64,000 nt of DNA, taken from contig NZ_CP121666.1 of the NCBI RefSeq assembly GCF_029714325.1, positions 7,781,001-7,845,000 of the forward strand, in the 5' to 3' direction. The notes beneath the pieces were generated by a model that saw only the letters and a program-made list of their open reading frames with translations, was not told where the DNA came from and ran no database searches. Below, one piece after another: positions 45,053-53,468 of the stretch (its first letter is position 1; the number at the start of each line of letters is the position of its first letter). Both the position numbers and the translations under genes were made by a program. Origin of the DNA: Bradyrhizobium sp. CB1717. GTDB lineage: Bacteria > Pseudomonadota > Alphaproteobacteria > Rhizobiales > Xanthobacteraceae.

Positions 45053-46666
45053 TCAAGCGGTGAGGCTGTTAGCTTGCTCGGCGCTCCACGCCCAGGGCAT
45101 GAGTTCGTCCAGACGCGAGGCCGGCCAGAGGTTGACGAGTCTGGTGAGGACGTCGGTCAGATAGGCCTGCGGCTCGACGCCGCAGAGCTTGCAGGTCTCG
45201 ATCAGCGAAGCGATGCAGGCCCAGTTCTCCGCGCCCTCATCATGCCCAGCGAACAGCGCATTCTTGCGATTAAGGACAAGAGGACGGATGCTCCGCTCGA
45301 CAATATTTGTGTCGAGCTCGATGCGGCCGTCGTCGAGGAATCGCGTCAGGCCACCCCAGTGGTTCAAAGCGTAACGGATGTGCTCGGCGATTGTCGCTTT
45401 GCCCGAGACGCGGGTGAGTTGCTGCTCGAACCAGGCCTTGAGCGCCGCGACCTGCGGCTTGCTGCGCTCCTGGCGGACGGCACGGCGCTCATCGGCGCTG
45501 CGGCCCCTGATCGTCTTCTCGACGGCATAGAGAGCGGCGATACGCTCGAGAGCTTCACTGGCGATCGGGGCAGGACCGTCCTGGACAACGTCGAAGAAGC
45601 GCCGCCGCAGATGAGCCCAGCAGAAGGCGAGCGTGATCGCCGCGTCAGGCGCGGTGTTGGCAATGGTCTTGTAGACGGTATAGCCGTCGCATTGCACGAT
45701 GCCGCGATAACCGTCGAGCAGCTTCAGCGCGTGGACGGCGCCGCGACCGGGCGCGTAAGTGTAGGCCACTGCCGGCGGATCGGCTCCGCCCCACGGCCGA
45801 TCGTCGCGTGCGATGGCCCAGAAGAAGCCCTTCTTGGTGCGGCCGCGGCCGGGATCGAGCACTGGCGCTGTGGTCTCGTCGACCGCGATGTTGCGCGCGG
45901 TCAGAATGGTCTCGCGCAGCCTGAGCCAGAGCGGACGAAGCTCCGCGGCCGCATAGCCGACCCAGAACGCCAGAACCGAGCGCTTGATGTCGATGCCCTG
46001 CGCCAGCAGCATCTGAGCCTGCCGATAGAGCGGCAGGTGCCAGGCATATTTGGCGACCAGCACATGGGCGACCATCGCCTCGGTCGGCAAGCCGCCCTTG
46101 ATCAGCCGCTCCGGCGCCGGCGCCTGAACCACGCCATCCGTGCAGGCCCGACAGGCGTATTTGGGACGGTGGGTGACGATCACGCGGAACTGCGCCGGGA
46201 CGACGTCGAGCCGCCGTGAGGTCTCCTCACCGATCACATGCAGAGGCGCGCGGCAGCACGGGCAGCAGGTCACTTCCGGGGCAATCGTGACGTCGATATG
46301 CGGCAGATGGGCCGGAAGCGCACCACGGCTGGCGCGACGCCGTTCAGCGCGCTGGCGTGCGCCTGCCGTGTCCTTCCGGTCCTGAGCCGCCTCGTCGCTG
46401 GCAATGGCCTGCTCGATGTCTTCGATCGCCAGCTGCAACTGCTCAGGATCGAGCTTCTCCGAGCGGCGACCGAACTGCGCGCGTTGCAGCTGGCGCAAGA
46501 GATGCTGAAGGCGATCCATTTGCGACAGCGCCTGGTCGCGTTCGGCGATCGCAGCGTCGCACTTTGCGATCGCAGCGTCGCGCTCCGCGCATGCCGCGGC
46601 AACCAGCGCCTGCAGCGCCTCAATATCGGTCGGAAGCTGATCCGTGGTCTCGCTCACGCCCGGCAC
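45053..46666 (-). CDS. tnpC: IS66 transposase TnpC
   Basis: 537 residues, a normal length. An N-terminal coiled coil leads to a zinc-finger-like region (Cys-Cys-Pro-Cys-Cys-Arg-Ala and Cys-Arg-Ala-Cys). The DDE catalytic domain has Val-Asp-Glu-Thr-Thr, Gln-Cys-Asp-Gly-Tyr-Thr-Val-Tyr and the C-terminal Glu in Val-Glu-Arg-Ser-Ile-Arg-Pro. The start is probably the GTG at 46666. It appears intact, so the element may still be able to move. Confidence 0.92.
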   Translation of the reverse strand: MPGVSETTDQLPTDIEALQALVAAACAERDAAIAKCDAAIAERDQALSQMDRLQHLLRQLQRAQFGRRSEKLDPEQLQLAIEDIEQAIASDEAAQDRKDTAGARQRAERRRASRGALPAHLPHIDVTIAPEVTCCPCCRAPLHVIGEETSRRLDVVPAQFRVIVTHRPKYACRACTDGVVQAPAPERLIKGGLPTEAMVAHVLVAKYAWHLPLYRQAQMLLAQGIDIKRSVLAFWVGYAAAELRPLWLRLRETILTARNIAVDETTAPVLDPGRGRTKKGFFWAIARDDRPWGGADPPAVAYTYAPGRGAVHALKLLDGYRGIVQCDGYTVYKTIANTAPDAAITLAFCWAHLRRRFFDVVQDGPAPIASEALERIAALYAVEKTIRGRSADERRAVRQERSKPQVAALKAWFEQQLTRVSGKATIAEHIRYALNHWGGLTRFLDDGRIELDTNIVERSIRPLVLNRKNALFAGHDEGAENWACIASLIETCKLCGVEPQAYLTDVLTRLVNLWPASRLDELMPWAWSAEQANSLTA

Positions 46667-46729
46667 TCAAGCTGATTCGTGGGCCGTTGTGGAATATTGC
46701 AGCCGACGTGATTCAATTGGTCAAAGGGT

Positions 46730-47083
46730 TTATGACGTTGCGGTCGGCTGAGCAATGTCGCGGGCATGCAGGCGCGACCAGTCCAGGCCGTCCATCAGCG
46801 CGGCGAGCTGTGAGGCAGACAAACGCATCACGCCATCGCTGATCGGTGGCCAGCGGAACGAGCTATGCTCCAGCCGCTTCCACAGCAGCACGAGCCCGGA
46901 CCCGTCCCAGGCAAAAATCTTCAAACGATCCGCGCGCTTTGAACGGAAGACGAAAATCGTTCCCGCGAATGGATCATCATGGAGTTGCTCGCGCACCAGC
47001 GCGGCCAGACCATCCGCACCTTTACGGAAGTCCACCGGCCGCGTCGCGATCATGATCCGTACGCCCGCCGAAGCCGCGATCAT
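46730..47083 (-). CDS. tnpB: IS66 accessory protein TnpB
   Basis: 117 residues from the ATG at 47083, which overlaps the tnpA stop (ATGA). Typical segments are Arg-Pro-Val-Asp-Phe-Arg-Lys-Gly-Ala-Asp-Gly-Leu, Phe-Val-Phe-Arg-Ser-Lys-Arg-Ala-Asp-Arg-Leu-Lys and Trp-Asp-Gly-Ser-Gly. TnpB (Orf2) is required for IS66 transposition, with unknown biochemical role. Confidence 0.92.
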   Translation of the reverse strand: MIAASAGVRIMIATRPVDFRKGADGLAALVREQLHDDPFAGTIFVFRSKRADRLKIFAWDGSGLVLLWKRLEHSSFRWPPISDGVMRLSASQLAALMDGLDWSRLHARDIAQPTATS

Positions 47084-47496
47084 GTCGTCGCCCTCACGGC
47101 CCGCAGCACATCGCGCAGCCACCCCGGATCGACCCCGGCCGCTGCCCGAACCACCGCATCACCAATCTCGATGCTGATCGTTGTTGCGTTCCGCCTTGCC
47201 GCTTCCGCGGTCGTCCCAGCGGCGGGGTGCAGCTCCGATACCACCGGAACAAAGAATGGCCCATCCTCCGCCGGCAAGCTCAGCACACCGGCACGCGCGG
47301 CCTTGCGCCAAACGAAGAGATGTTGCGGCGCGAGGCCGTGCCGGCGCGCCACCTCGGACGCAACAGCGCCCGGCGCATACGACTCTGCCACGATCCGCCC
47401 CTTGACCGCGTCGCTCCACCGCCGCCGACGCCCCGCTCCGACCTGGATATCCACCCGGCCCCGTGGCTCCGAAGCGTCAACCATATCGTCAACCAT
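47080..47496 (-). CDS. tnpA: IS66 accessory protein TnpA
   Basis: 138 residues, with an N-terminal helix-turn-helix of the IS3/IS66 type (Arg-Trp-Ser-Asp-Ala-Val-Lys ... Val-Ala-Arg-Arg-His-Gly-Leu-Ala-Pro-Gln-His-Leu-Phe-Val-Trp-Arg). It is the first gene of the tnpABC set and starts about 80 bases from the right end of the element. Confidence 0.88.
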   Translation of the reverse strand: MVDDMVDASEPRGRVDIQVGAGRRRRWSDAVKGRIVAESYAPGAVASEVARRHGLAPQHLFVWRKAARAGVLSLPAEDGPFFVPVVSELHPAAGTTAEAARRNATTISIEIGDAVVRAAAGVDPGWLRDVLRAVRATT

Positions 47497-47579
47497 ATAT
47501 GCGAACCTAACTGTAAATGACGGCTCGCATGTTGCCGATCAGCTCACGCCGAACAAGGTGCGGGAGACACGCCGCTTAC

Positions 47580-47911
47580 CTGCAATCGATCAGGCGTGAC
47601 GAATTGGATGGCCCCGGCGCAATCCTCGCCGACGTTAGAGATGAGGCAAACACGTTGCGCGCCGATACCTGAAATTTCTTGGCCCAGCGCTCGAGCACCT
47701 GCTCGTTGTCAGGAAGCAGCCCCCACAAGAAGGCCTGAACAGTGGCTGGACCGTGCTCCTCGGCCGCAAGCGGCATGGAAAGCGACAGGGGGTAGGCCCC
47801 CTCCGCGTTGCGCCATGCATTCTCATAGACGAAGGTCAGCCGGCCGCGCGCGTCACTGCGGACGCGACCGACTTCGGTGCCATCCAAGAGTGCAATGAGC
47901 TCGACCATCAT
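47580..47911 (-). pseudogene. hipA: hipA copy 2, 5' part (interrupted by IS66)
   Basis: Encodes the HipA N-terminal domain: Gly-Arg-Leu-Thr-Phe-Val-Tyr, Tyr-Pro-Leu-Ser-Leu-Ser-Met-Pro and Phe-Leu-Trp-Gly-Leu-Leu-Pro-Asp-Asn. At about 47645 one base is missing after Asn-Val-Phe-Ala; in the corrected frame the sequence goes on Ile-Ser-Asn-Val-Gly-Glu-Asp-Cys-Ala-Gly-Ala and reaches the IS66 border at Asp-Arg-Leu-Gln. The element lies exactly after this codon. Confidence 0.85.
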
Positions 47912-47984
47912 GTCTTGCCTTTCTTGGCCTTGGTGACCATGGCGTTGATATCAACTGCGGAGGTAGACCCGGGCTGGTAGGCGC

Positions 47985-48207
47985 TCAACTATTGGCGTCC
48001 ACCTGGATGCCGAGAACGTCGAGAGCACGAAGAAGAAGGGCCACCTCTGCGCGGGAATGACCGTGCTCGACGTCGATCACCCATTGACGGCTAACGCCAA
48101 TCCGCTTGGCCAGTGTCGACTGGTCTAGCTTGAGGCGTTTGCGTCTATTGCGAATGACGGCGCCGACGTCGGGGCGGGTCTGAGAAGATGATGACGTTGC
48201 GAGCCAT
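47985..48207 (-). pseudogene. hipB: hipB copy 2, frameshifted XRE antitoxin
   Basis: The central part is an XRE helix-turn-helix (Leu-Asp-Gln-Ser-Thr-Leu-Ala-Lys-Arg-Ile-Gly-Val-Ser-Arg-Gln-Trp). The ATG at 48207 with a strong GGGGAGG upstream is in a different frame, so a frameshift lies within the first ~15 codons. A second one near 47990 ends the protein early: in the next frame it would continue to overlap the hipA start at 47911. The locus is non-functional as it stands. Confidence 0.65.
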
Positions 48208-48323
48208 GCTGCGCCTCCCCGCTCGATGCGAGGCTGCAACCCATGCTTCGGTGATTCACCTCTACCGGCCAAGTAGAGCCCACAACCCTGGCCCGTGGAT
48301 AAGGCGCACAACTACTCCGATAT

Positions 48324-48671
48324 TTAAAGTCGGACCTTACTCGCGATGCCGGTTCTCAGGGAGAACAAGGCGCCGCGGCTCAGGTCGCGGCGGAATTTTT
48401 GGTGAAACCGATACAGGAAGTCCGCCGCCCGCTGGGCATTGGACGAGATCTTGAAGATCGCGCGTTTGTCGTTCTTCAGCACCTTGATCCAAGAAGGGAT
48501 ATAAGAGGCGTGCCCCTCCCTCACGTCCGGTGTCAGGCCGAGATCGGCGGACAGGAAGGCGGCGCCAAGCTCTGCGACCAACTCTTCCATAGCATAGCCT
48601 TCATCGCCGAAGCGCTTGCGGCCAAACTCGCGATTCAGGTGGCTCTCCTGGCATGTAGGGTCCAATGCCAT
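48324..48671 (-). pseudogene. ArdC-like antirestriction/zincin protein, C-terminal fragment
   Basis: The minus strand encodes Arg-Phe-Gly-Asp-Glu-Gly-Tyr-Ala-Met-Glu-Glu-Leu-Val-Ala-Glu-Leu-Gly-Ala-Ala-Phe and Trp-Ile-Lys-Val-Leu-Lys-Asn-Asp-Lys-Arg-Ala-Ile-Phe, the C-terminal region of ArdC-type metallopeptidase proteins of plasmids and ICEs. The zinc-binding His-Glu motif upstream is not preserved, so only a fragment remains. From 48672 to 49102 I see nothing else beyond possible decayed sequence. Confidence 0.65.
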
Positions 48672-49102
48672 TCATTGCGCACGTCGCGGCAGAAATGGAA
48701 GTACGTGGCCCTCACCTTTTCAGGTGGTGTACCGACCTTCGCCAGAGTACCTGCGAAGCTTGTGGAGATGGCCACCACGATCGGTCGGAGCGAGATGTAA
48801 AACAGTGCGGGCGCGGCTCGTTGCTAACCGGACCCGGGGGCTGAAACCAGGCCAACTAGTCCGTACCACATCCGCACTGCCGCTGAGACTAGCGGAAAGA
48901 TGACTCGGCGCTGATCGATCTGGAGCAATAGCGCTGTCCCTGCCATATCCCGTTAACCCCAAAAGACTCTGTATCTGTGATAGCTTACCGCAAGCTGACA
49001 GGCCTTTGCGCAGTCGGTCAATGATACGTGTGGGCTATCAATACCCGCTCAATCTGCCACGGAAATTCCTGCAATCGCTCAGACATCGTCACGACTGCAG
49101 GA

Positions 49103-49435
49103 TCAGCCGGACGGTTCAGGCTGCTGATCGGTGACACATTGTCGGTTGCGGACCGTACCATCGTAGATACTCCACCCGTTAGCGGGCAGGTCTCGCTGTG
49201 GCGTCAAAATTGCGAATTCGGTGCTTTGAGCCGCCCATACCTCCGCCGTGCATATTGTACTGCCATGTTCTTCGCACTCCGCGTATCGGTCGATTGCCGG
49301 AATGCATTTGTGGAATTGCAGTGAGCCTTCAACCGGGGCATCCTGAGGATTGACGAAAAAGCGAGCAAGATGAGGATTGCACACTTTTGGCTCGCTGATA
49401 CGAGAGAAATACAGCATCGCACGACTGAGCGACAT
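49103..49435 (-). CDS. Hypothetical protein beside the IS5 element
   Basis: 110 codons from an internal ATG at 49435, just outside the IS5 border; the open frame itself begins inside the element. Composition is protein-like but no motif is recognised and no ribosome site is seen, so the IS may have removed the true start. Confidence 0.3.
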   Translation of the reverse strand: MSLSRAMLYFSRISEPKVCNPHLARFFVNPQDAPVEGSLQFHKCIPAIDRYAECEEHGSTICTAEVWAAQSTEFAILTPQRDLPANGWSIYDGTVRNRQCVTDQQPEPSG

Positions 49436-49469
49436 AACGCCGGTCAGCACTAGCAGGCTGTTGAAGAAC

Positions 49470-49814
49470 TCAGCCGCGTTCGCAAACGAAGCCTGACTCC
49501 TCGCCATTGTGGATGCAGAAGTGGCCGACGAGCCTGCCTGCAGTGCCGATCATGACCCATCCGGGACCGCAGACGGGATCATTCTCGTCGTGCCCTTCCC
49601 ATGAGAACTCCGCGCAGGCCGAACCGTCTCGCGCGCCGTAGCGGACATCGAGAAAGCCCTTCAGCGCACCGAAGGCAATTTCACCGTCGGACTTGCCCTC
49701 AAAGGTGAGATGCGCCTCTTCGACAAGATCGAGGAAGTCGCTGTCCCAGTTGTCCATTTCGACGATGCGCCATCGGCCGGCAAAGGCCTTGGCGAAGCCG
49801 GGCACCTTGGCCAT
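49470..49814 (-). CDS. IS5 passenger protein of unknown function
   Basis: 114 residues: Met-Ala-Lys-Val-Pro-Gly-Phe-Ala-Lys-Ala-Phe-Ala-Gly-Arg-Trp, then an acidic middle and Gly-Trp-Val-Met-Ile-Gly-Thr-Ala-Gly-Arg-Leu-Val-Gly-His. Its ATG overlaps the transposase stop (TGATG), so it is translationally coupled to the transposase and lies inside the element's ends. A beta-rich, lipocalin-like small protein is possible but unproven. Confidence 0.7.
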   Translation of the reverse strand: MAKVPGFAKAFAGRWRIVEMDNWDSDFLDLVEEAHLTFEGKSDGEIAFGALKGFLDVRYGARDGSACAEFSWEGHDENDPVCGPGWVMIGTAGRLVGHFCIHNGEESGFVCERG

Positions 49815-50905
49815 CAGCCGGCCTCCGCTATCAGCTTGGGCAGCCGCACCAGATTGTAGGCGGCGGCAGCGAAGGTGAAGGCCCATCCGACGCGATCACG
49901 GCCACGGAAGCTGGTCTTCTCTTGCCCGGCTACCGTCTTGATCCAGCCGAATGCCTCCTCGATGCGCTTGCGGATGCGCTGGCTGACGGCATAGCCGCCG
50001 TGCCGGGTCGTTCGCCCGTCGATCGTAGAGCTGCGGCCACTGGTGTTCTGCGCAACGTGCGGCGTCACGTTCATCGAGCGCAGCTCGTTGACGAAGTCTT
50101 CTGCATCGTAGGCCTTGTCGGCGCCAAGCGTGATCGCTGTCGGCCGGTCGGCATGAGGCTCGATCATGTGCAGCGCGGCCACCCGTTCGGCATGCCCATC
50201 GGCCTGCGTCAGGCAGGCGTGGACCAGCAGGCCGTGGCGGTTCTCCATCAGCCCATGCCCGATGAAGCACAGCTTCGTCTCCTTGCCTTTGCCCTTGCGA
50301 TAGAGCCTGGCATCGGGATCGGTGGTCGAAGCATGGGTGTCGTTCGAGCGTTTCTGGCCGTGAAAGTCAGCTTCCGCATTGCGCCCGCCGCCTTGCGCCG
50401 GCGGCTCGCCAAAGCTGTCCTTCGGCTTGACGCTCTTCATCGAGGCCCACGCCTCGATCAGCGTACCATCAACCGAGAAGTGATCGCTCGATAGCAGCTT
50501 TTTCACCTTGGGCTGCGCCAGCACCGCGGCGAGGAACTTGGCCGCTATGTCGCCTTCCAGCAGCCGGTCGCGGTTCTTGGAGAACACCGAATGGTCCCAG
50601 GCTGCGTCGTCAACGCCGATGCCGACGAACCAGCGGAACAGTAGATCGTATTCCAGCCGCTCCATCAGAAGCCGCTCCGAACGGATCGAATAAAACGCCT
50701 GCAACAGCATCGCCCGCAGCAGCTTCTCCGGCGGGATCGATGGCCGCCCAATTGGCGAATAGAGCGCGGCAAACTCGCGCTCCAGCGCCGACAGCGCCTC
50801 GTTCACGATGGTCCGGATCGCGCGTAGCGGATGATCACGCCGTACCCGCGCTTCCAGGTCAACGTAGCTGAACAGTTCGCCCGTTCGATTGTCGCCCCCG
50901 CGCAC
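49814..50905 (-). CDS. IS5-family transposase
   Basis: 363 residues. The N-terminal domain has Arg-Arg-Asp-His-Pro-Leu-Arg-Ala-Ile and Ser-Ile-Pro-Pro-Glu-Lys-Leu-Leu-Arg-Ala. The catalytic domain has Ser-Val-Asp-Gly-Thr-Leu-Ile-Glu-Ala-Trp (first Asp), Leu-Gly-Ala-Asp-Lys-Ala-Tyr-Asp (second Asp) and Arg-Ile-Glu-Glu-Ala-Phe-Gly-Trp (Glu). It appears intact. Confidence 0.93.
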   Translation of the reverse strand: MRGGDNRTGELFSYVDLEARVRRDHPLRAIRTIVNEALSALEREFAALYSPIGRPSIPPEKLLRAMLLQAFYSIRSERLLMERLEYDLLFRWFVGIGVDDAAWDHSVFSKNRDRLLEGDIAAKFLAAVLAQPKVKKLLSSDHFSVDGTLIEAWASMKSVKPKDSFGEPPAQGGGRNAEADFHGQKRSNDTHASTTDPDARLYRKGKGKETKLCFIGHGLMENRHGLLVHACLTQADGHAERVAALHMIEPHADRPTAITLGADKAYDAEDFVNELRSMNVTPHVAQNTSGRSSTIDGRTTRHGGYAVSQRIRKRIEEAFGWIKTVAGQEKTSFRGRDRVGWAFTFAAAAYNLVRLPKLIAEAG

Positions 50906-51344
50906 GCACCATCTCCGAATCTCGTCGGAGCTAATGAATCACGGTCGCCGCTCGGCGGCGAGTGCCTTTTTCAACAGCCTGCTAGACGGAAATCAGCGTG
51001 GACGCGACTTGGTGCCTATCGAGGGGACTTGATGAAAAAGGCGCTATCGCTATCCGCATCCGCACCGCCAATGAAGTTAGCCACGGGATCGAGAGGATGG
51101 CGCACCGGTATGCCGCGAGGGCTGTTCACACGAAATGCCCCGTGGGTATTAACGTAACGAGAAATCGACCTTGAGTCACCTACCCGGACTGATAGGCGAG
51201 ACTAAGGGGTGGCTGATCGCTCGGATTCACCTCCAGGGAGATACTATAGTCTGCGGAGAATGAGCAAAGACGGGCTTGCTGGCGCCGCCGCCGATAACGG
51301 CGTCCGCCAAGCGTCATCATTGAAGTAGATCTTAGTCCTCGACA

Positions 51345-53468
51345 TCACTCATCGACAAGCCGCTGGGATGCATAAGTATATTCCAAAGAGATCCGGCGTG
51401 CCTGTTCAATGAGGTTGGCGGCGGCGCTATGGCCCCCGTCGATATTCTCATAGTAGAGGTACGGTTGGCCCAACGCAGCGAGCCTCGCCGCTGCCTTGCG
51501 GCCATGCGCTGGATGCACGCGGTCGTCCTTGGTGGACGTGAGAATAAAGGGGGACGGGTAGGTCGTGCCTGGCACCAACCTCTGATAGGGCGAGTAGGCC
51601 TCGAGCCATTTGCGCTGTTCGGGAATAGTGGGATCGCCATACTCGCCGATCCAGGAGGCTCCGGCGCCCAGCTTGGTGAACCGAACCATGTCGAACAGCG
51701 GAACCTGTAAGATGGCCGCATTGAAGAGCTCGGGTCGTTGGGTGATTGCTGTCCCTACCAGGAGGCCTCCTTGGCTACCGCCGACTACGCCCAGCCGGCG
51801 GGGAGAAGTGATTTTGCGCCGGATCAAGTCCTCCGCGACGGCGATAAAGTCATCCCATGTGCGCTGCTTCGTTGCTCCTTGGGCAGTCTGGTGCCATTGG
51901 GGCCCGAACTCACCCCCGCCACGCAGGTTCGCAACAACATACGTGTTGCCCTGCTCGAGCCAGAGTCGTCCAGTGAGGCCCAGGTAAGAGGGGACGAGCG
52001 GAGTCTGAAACCCACCATAGCCATAGAGAAGCGTTGGAGTTGATCCGTCAAACCTTGCGCTCTTGGGGCGTAGCAGAAAGTAAGGAATGCGGGTGCCATC
52101 GCGCGAGATTGCCTCAAACTGTTCGACGACAAGTCTCGAGGCGTCGAACCTAGGAGGTGTCGCCTTCAGCGTCTCAAGGCGTTCGGTTGCAGCGTCGAAG
52201 TACCAGAGCATCGTCGGGCTAAGAAAGCTGGAGACGGTGAACATCGCCTCGTCCGTTTCATGCGATGCCGCAGCCAGACCGACGCTCGCATTCTCTGGAA
52301 GCGGGATCGGCGTGGCCTGCCAGGCGCCCTGATGGTACTTGTAGACGAACGCCCTACTCTGAACATTGTCGAGAATCGTTAGGATTAACAAGTTTCTTGT
52401 GGCGGTGAATCCGCTCAGTGCTTGTCGAGGCCCAGGCTTGAAAACGAGCGTGGGTCTGGCGCGCAGCGGATCCTGCTTCCATTCGGCCAGGTCATACGAG
52501 ATGATCGAGCCGGCTGAGAAGGAGGTGTCGCCGGACGGTGACGTCCAGTCTTCGTTTAGCGTCACCAGCAGGCGACCACTCGCGATGCCCCCGATGGTCG
52601 CCTTCTTTGGCAGATTGAGCTTAGTCGGCTTGAACCCAAAGCGAACATATTCGTGCTCGAATGCACTGATGCTGCGGACGGCGCCGGTCGCATGGACCGT
52701 GCCCTCACTATCGCGCAGCACGAATGGTGTGGCCCCGACATCGGTCGGCTCGCCCCGGAAGACCTCGTGCGCTTCCACGAGCGACTGAGCGCGCTTGAGC
52801 TCCTTCACAACGAAAGGGTAACCGGCTTGCGTCATGGTCCCTTCGCCCCAATCTCGTGCAATGAGGACCGTGTCGCTGTCTACCCAAGTGACCTCCTGTT
52901 TTCCCTCGGGAAGTGCGAAGCCGTTCGTAACGAAGGTTTTGGCGACTGCGTCGAACTCCCGGACGAACACAGCGTCCTTTCCGCCCTCGGACAGGTTGAG
53001 CAAGCATAGGCGCTCTTCGGGCGGGAGGCAGCTCACCCCTTTAAGAACCCAGTTCTTCTTGTCCGCGTCAGCGAGAGCATCCACGTCGAGGATGGTCTCC
53101 CATTGAGGGCTCTGGGTGCGATAGCTTTCAAGCGTCGTACGCCGCAAGACGCCGCGCACCTGGTTCTCGTCCTGCCAGAAATTATCGAGACCGCGCCGTC
53201 CCAATGAGACGTACGGAATCCGGTCCTTGGCCTGAAGAATGTAGAGCGCATCGCCGTAGAAGCGCTGGTAACGTGGATCGGATTGGAGCGCACTGAATGT
53301 CTTGTCGTTCTGGGTGTGAGCCCAAGCCAATGCGCGCGGCCCTTCGATCTCCTCAAGCCAAAGAAAAGGATCCTCGGCTCCGGTCGCAGGCCCTAGCGTC
53401 TGGGACAGTCCCGCGGCCATCAAACAGCTCATGGATAGCGACGCTGCAAGAAAAAGCGAATTCTTCAT
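51345..53468 (-). CDS. Exported prolyl oligopeptidase (peptidase family S9A)
   Basis: 707 residues, normal for the family, with an N-terminal signal peptide (Leu-Ala-Ala-Ser-Leu-Ser-Met-Ser-Cys-Leu) that may include a lipobox-like Cys. The beta-propeller half covers roughly 40-430. The C-terminal hydrolase half carries the nucleophile in Gly-Gly-Ser-Gln-Gly-Gly, the acid in Lys-Asp-Asp-Arg-Val and the His in Asp-Gly-Gly-His-Ser. Family members cleave short proline-containing peptides. AGGA lies 7 bases before the ATG. It is isolated from other genes; a role in processing host or own peptides in the periplasm is conjecture. Confidence 0.92.
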   Translation of the reverse strand: MKNSLFLAASLSMSCLMAAGLSQTLGPATGAEDPFLWLEEIEGPRALAWAHTQNDKTFSALQSDPRYQRFYGDALYILQAKDRIPYVSLGRRGLDNFWQDENQVRGVLRRTTLESYRTQSPQWETILDVDALADADKKNWVLKGVSCLPPEERLCLLNLSEGGKDAVFVREFDAVAKTFVTNGFALPEGKQEVTWVDSDTVLIARDWGEGTMTQAGYPFVVKELKRAQSLVEAHEVFRGEPTDVGATPFVLRDSEGTVHATGAVRSISAFEHEYVRFGFKPTKLNLPKKATIGGIASGRLLVTLNEDWTSPSGDTSFSAGSIISYDLAEWKQDPLRARPTLVFKPGPRQALSGFTATRNLLILTILDNVQSRAFVYKYHQGAWQATPIPLPENASVGLAAASHETDEAMFTVSSFLSPTMLWYFDAATERLETLKATPPRFDASRLVVEQFEAISRDGTRIPYFLLRPKSARFDGSTPTLLYGYGGFQTPLVPSYLGLTGRLWLEQGNTYVVANLRGGGEFGPQWHQTAQGATKQRTWDDFIAVAEDLIRRKITSPRRLGVVGGSQGGLLVGTAITQRPELFNAAILQVPLFDMVRFTKLGAGASWIGEYGDPTIPEQRKWLEAYSPYQRLVPGTTYPSPFILTSTKDDRVHPAHGRKAAARLAALGQPYLYYENIDGGHSAAANLIEQARRISLEYTYASQRLVDE

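Larger units (their letters stand above)
44712..47579 (-). mobile_element. IS66-family element inserted in hipA, with two tnpA-proximal ends
   Basis: The ends are inverted copies beginning GTAAGCGGCGTGT; similarity extends for about 60 bases and then into tnpA coding sequence. The 8 bases CTGCAATC stand on both sides (44704-44711 and 47580-47587), the target duplication length of IS66. Inside, the minus strand carries the normal tnpA-tnpB-tnpC set, while the left ~340 bases carry the 5' part of a second, diverged tnpA in the opposite orientation. The element therefore looks like two left halves joined back to back that moved as one unit. Confidence 0.85.
49454..50980 (-). mobile_element. IS5-family element with passenger gene
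   Basis: Inverted ends CAGGCTGTTGAA and TTCAACAGCCTG enclose a transposase and a small gene. CTAG, a YTAR site as used by the IS5 group, occurs immediately outside both ends (49450-49453 and 50981-50984); because CTAG is palindromic the exact border could move by one or two bases. Downstream of it, 50985-51344 holds nothing recognisable. Confidence 0.8.

Noticed and set aside
44795..46219. 474-codon plus-strand frame across the IS66 element
   Set aside because: Only the first ~80 codons (truncated tnpA) are real; the remainder is antisense to tnpC.
48315..48334. Inverted repeat TCCGA-N9-TCGGA as a terminator
   Set aside because: The arms are only five bases and no T-run follows; it lies at the end of a gene fragment and could be chance.
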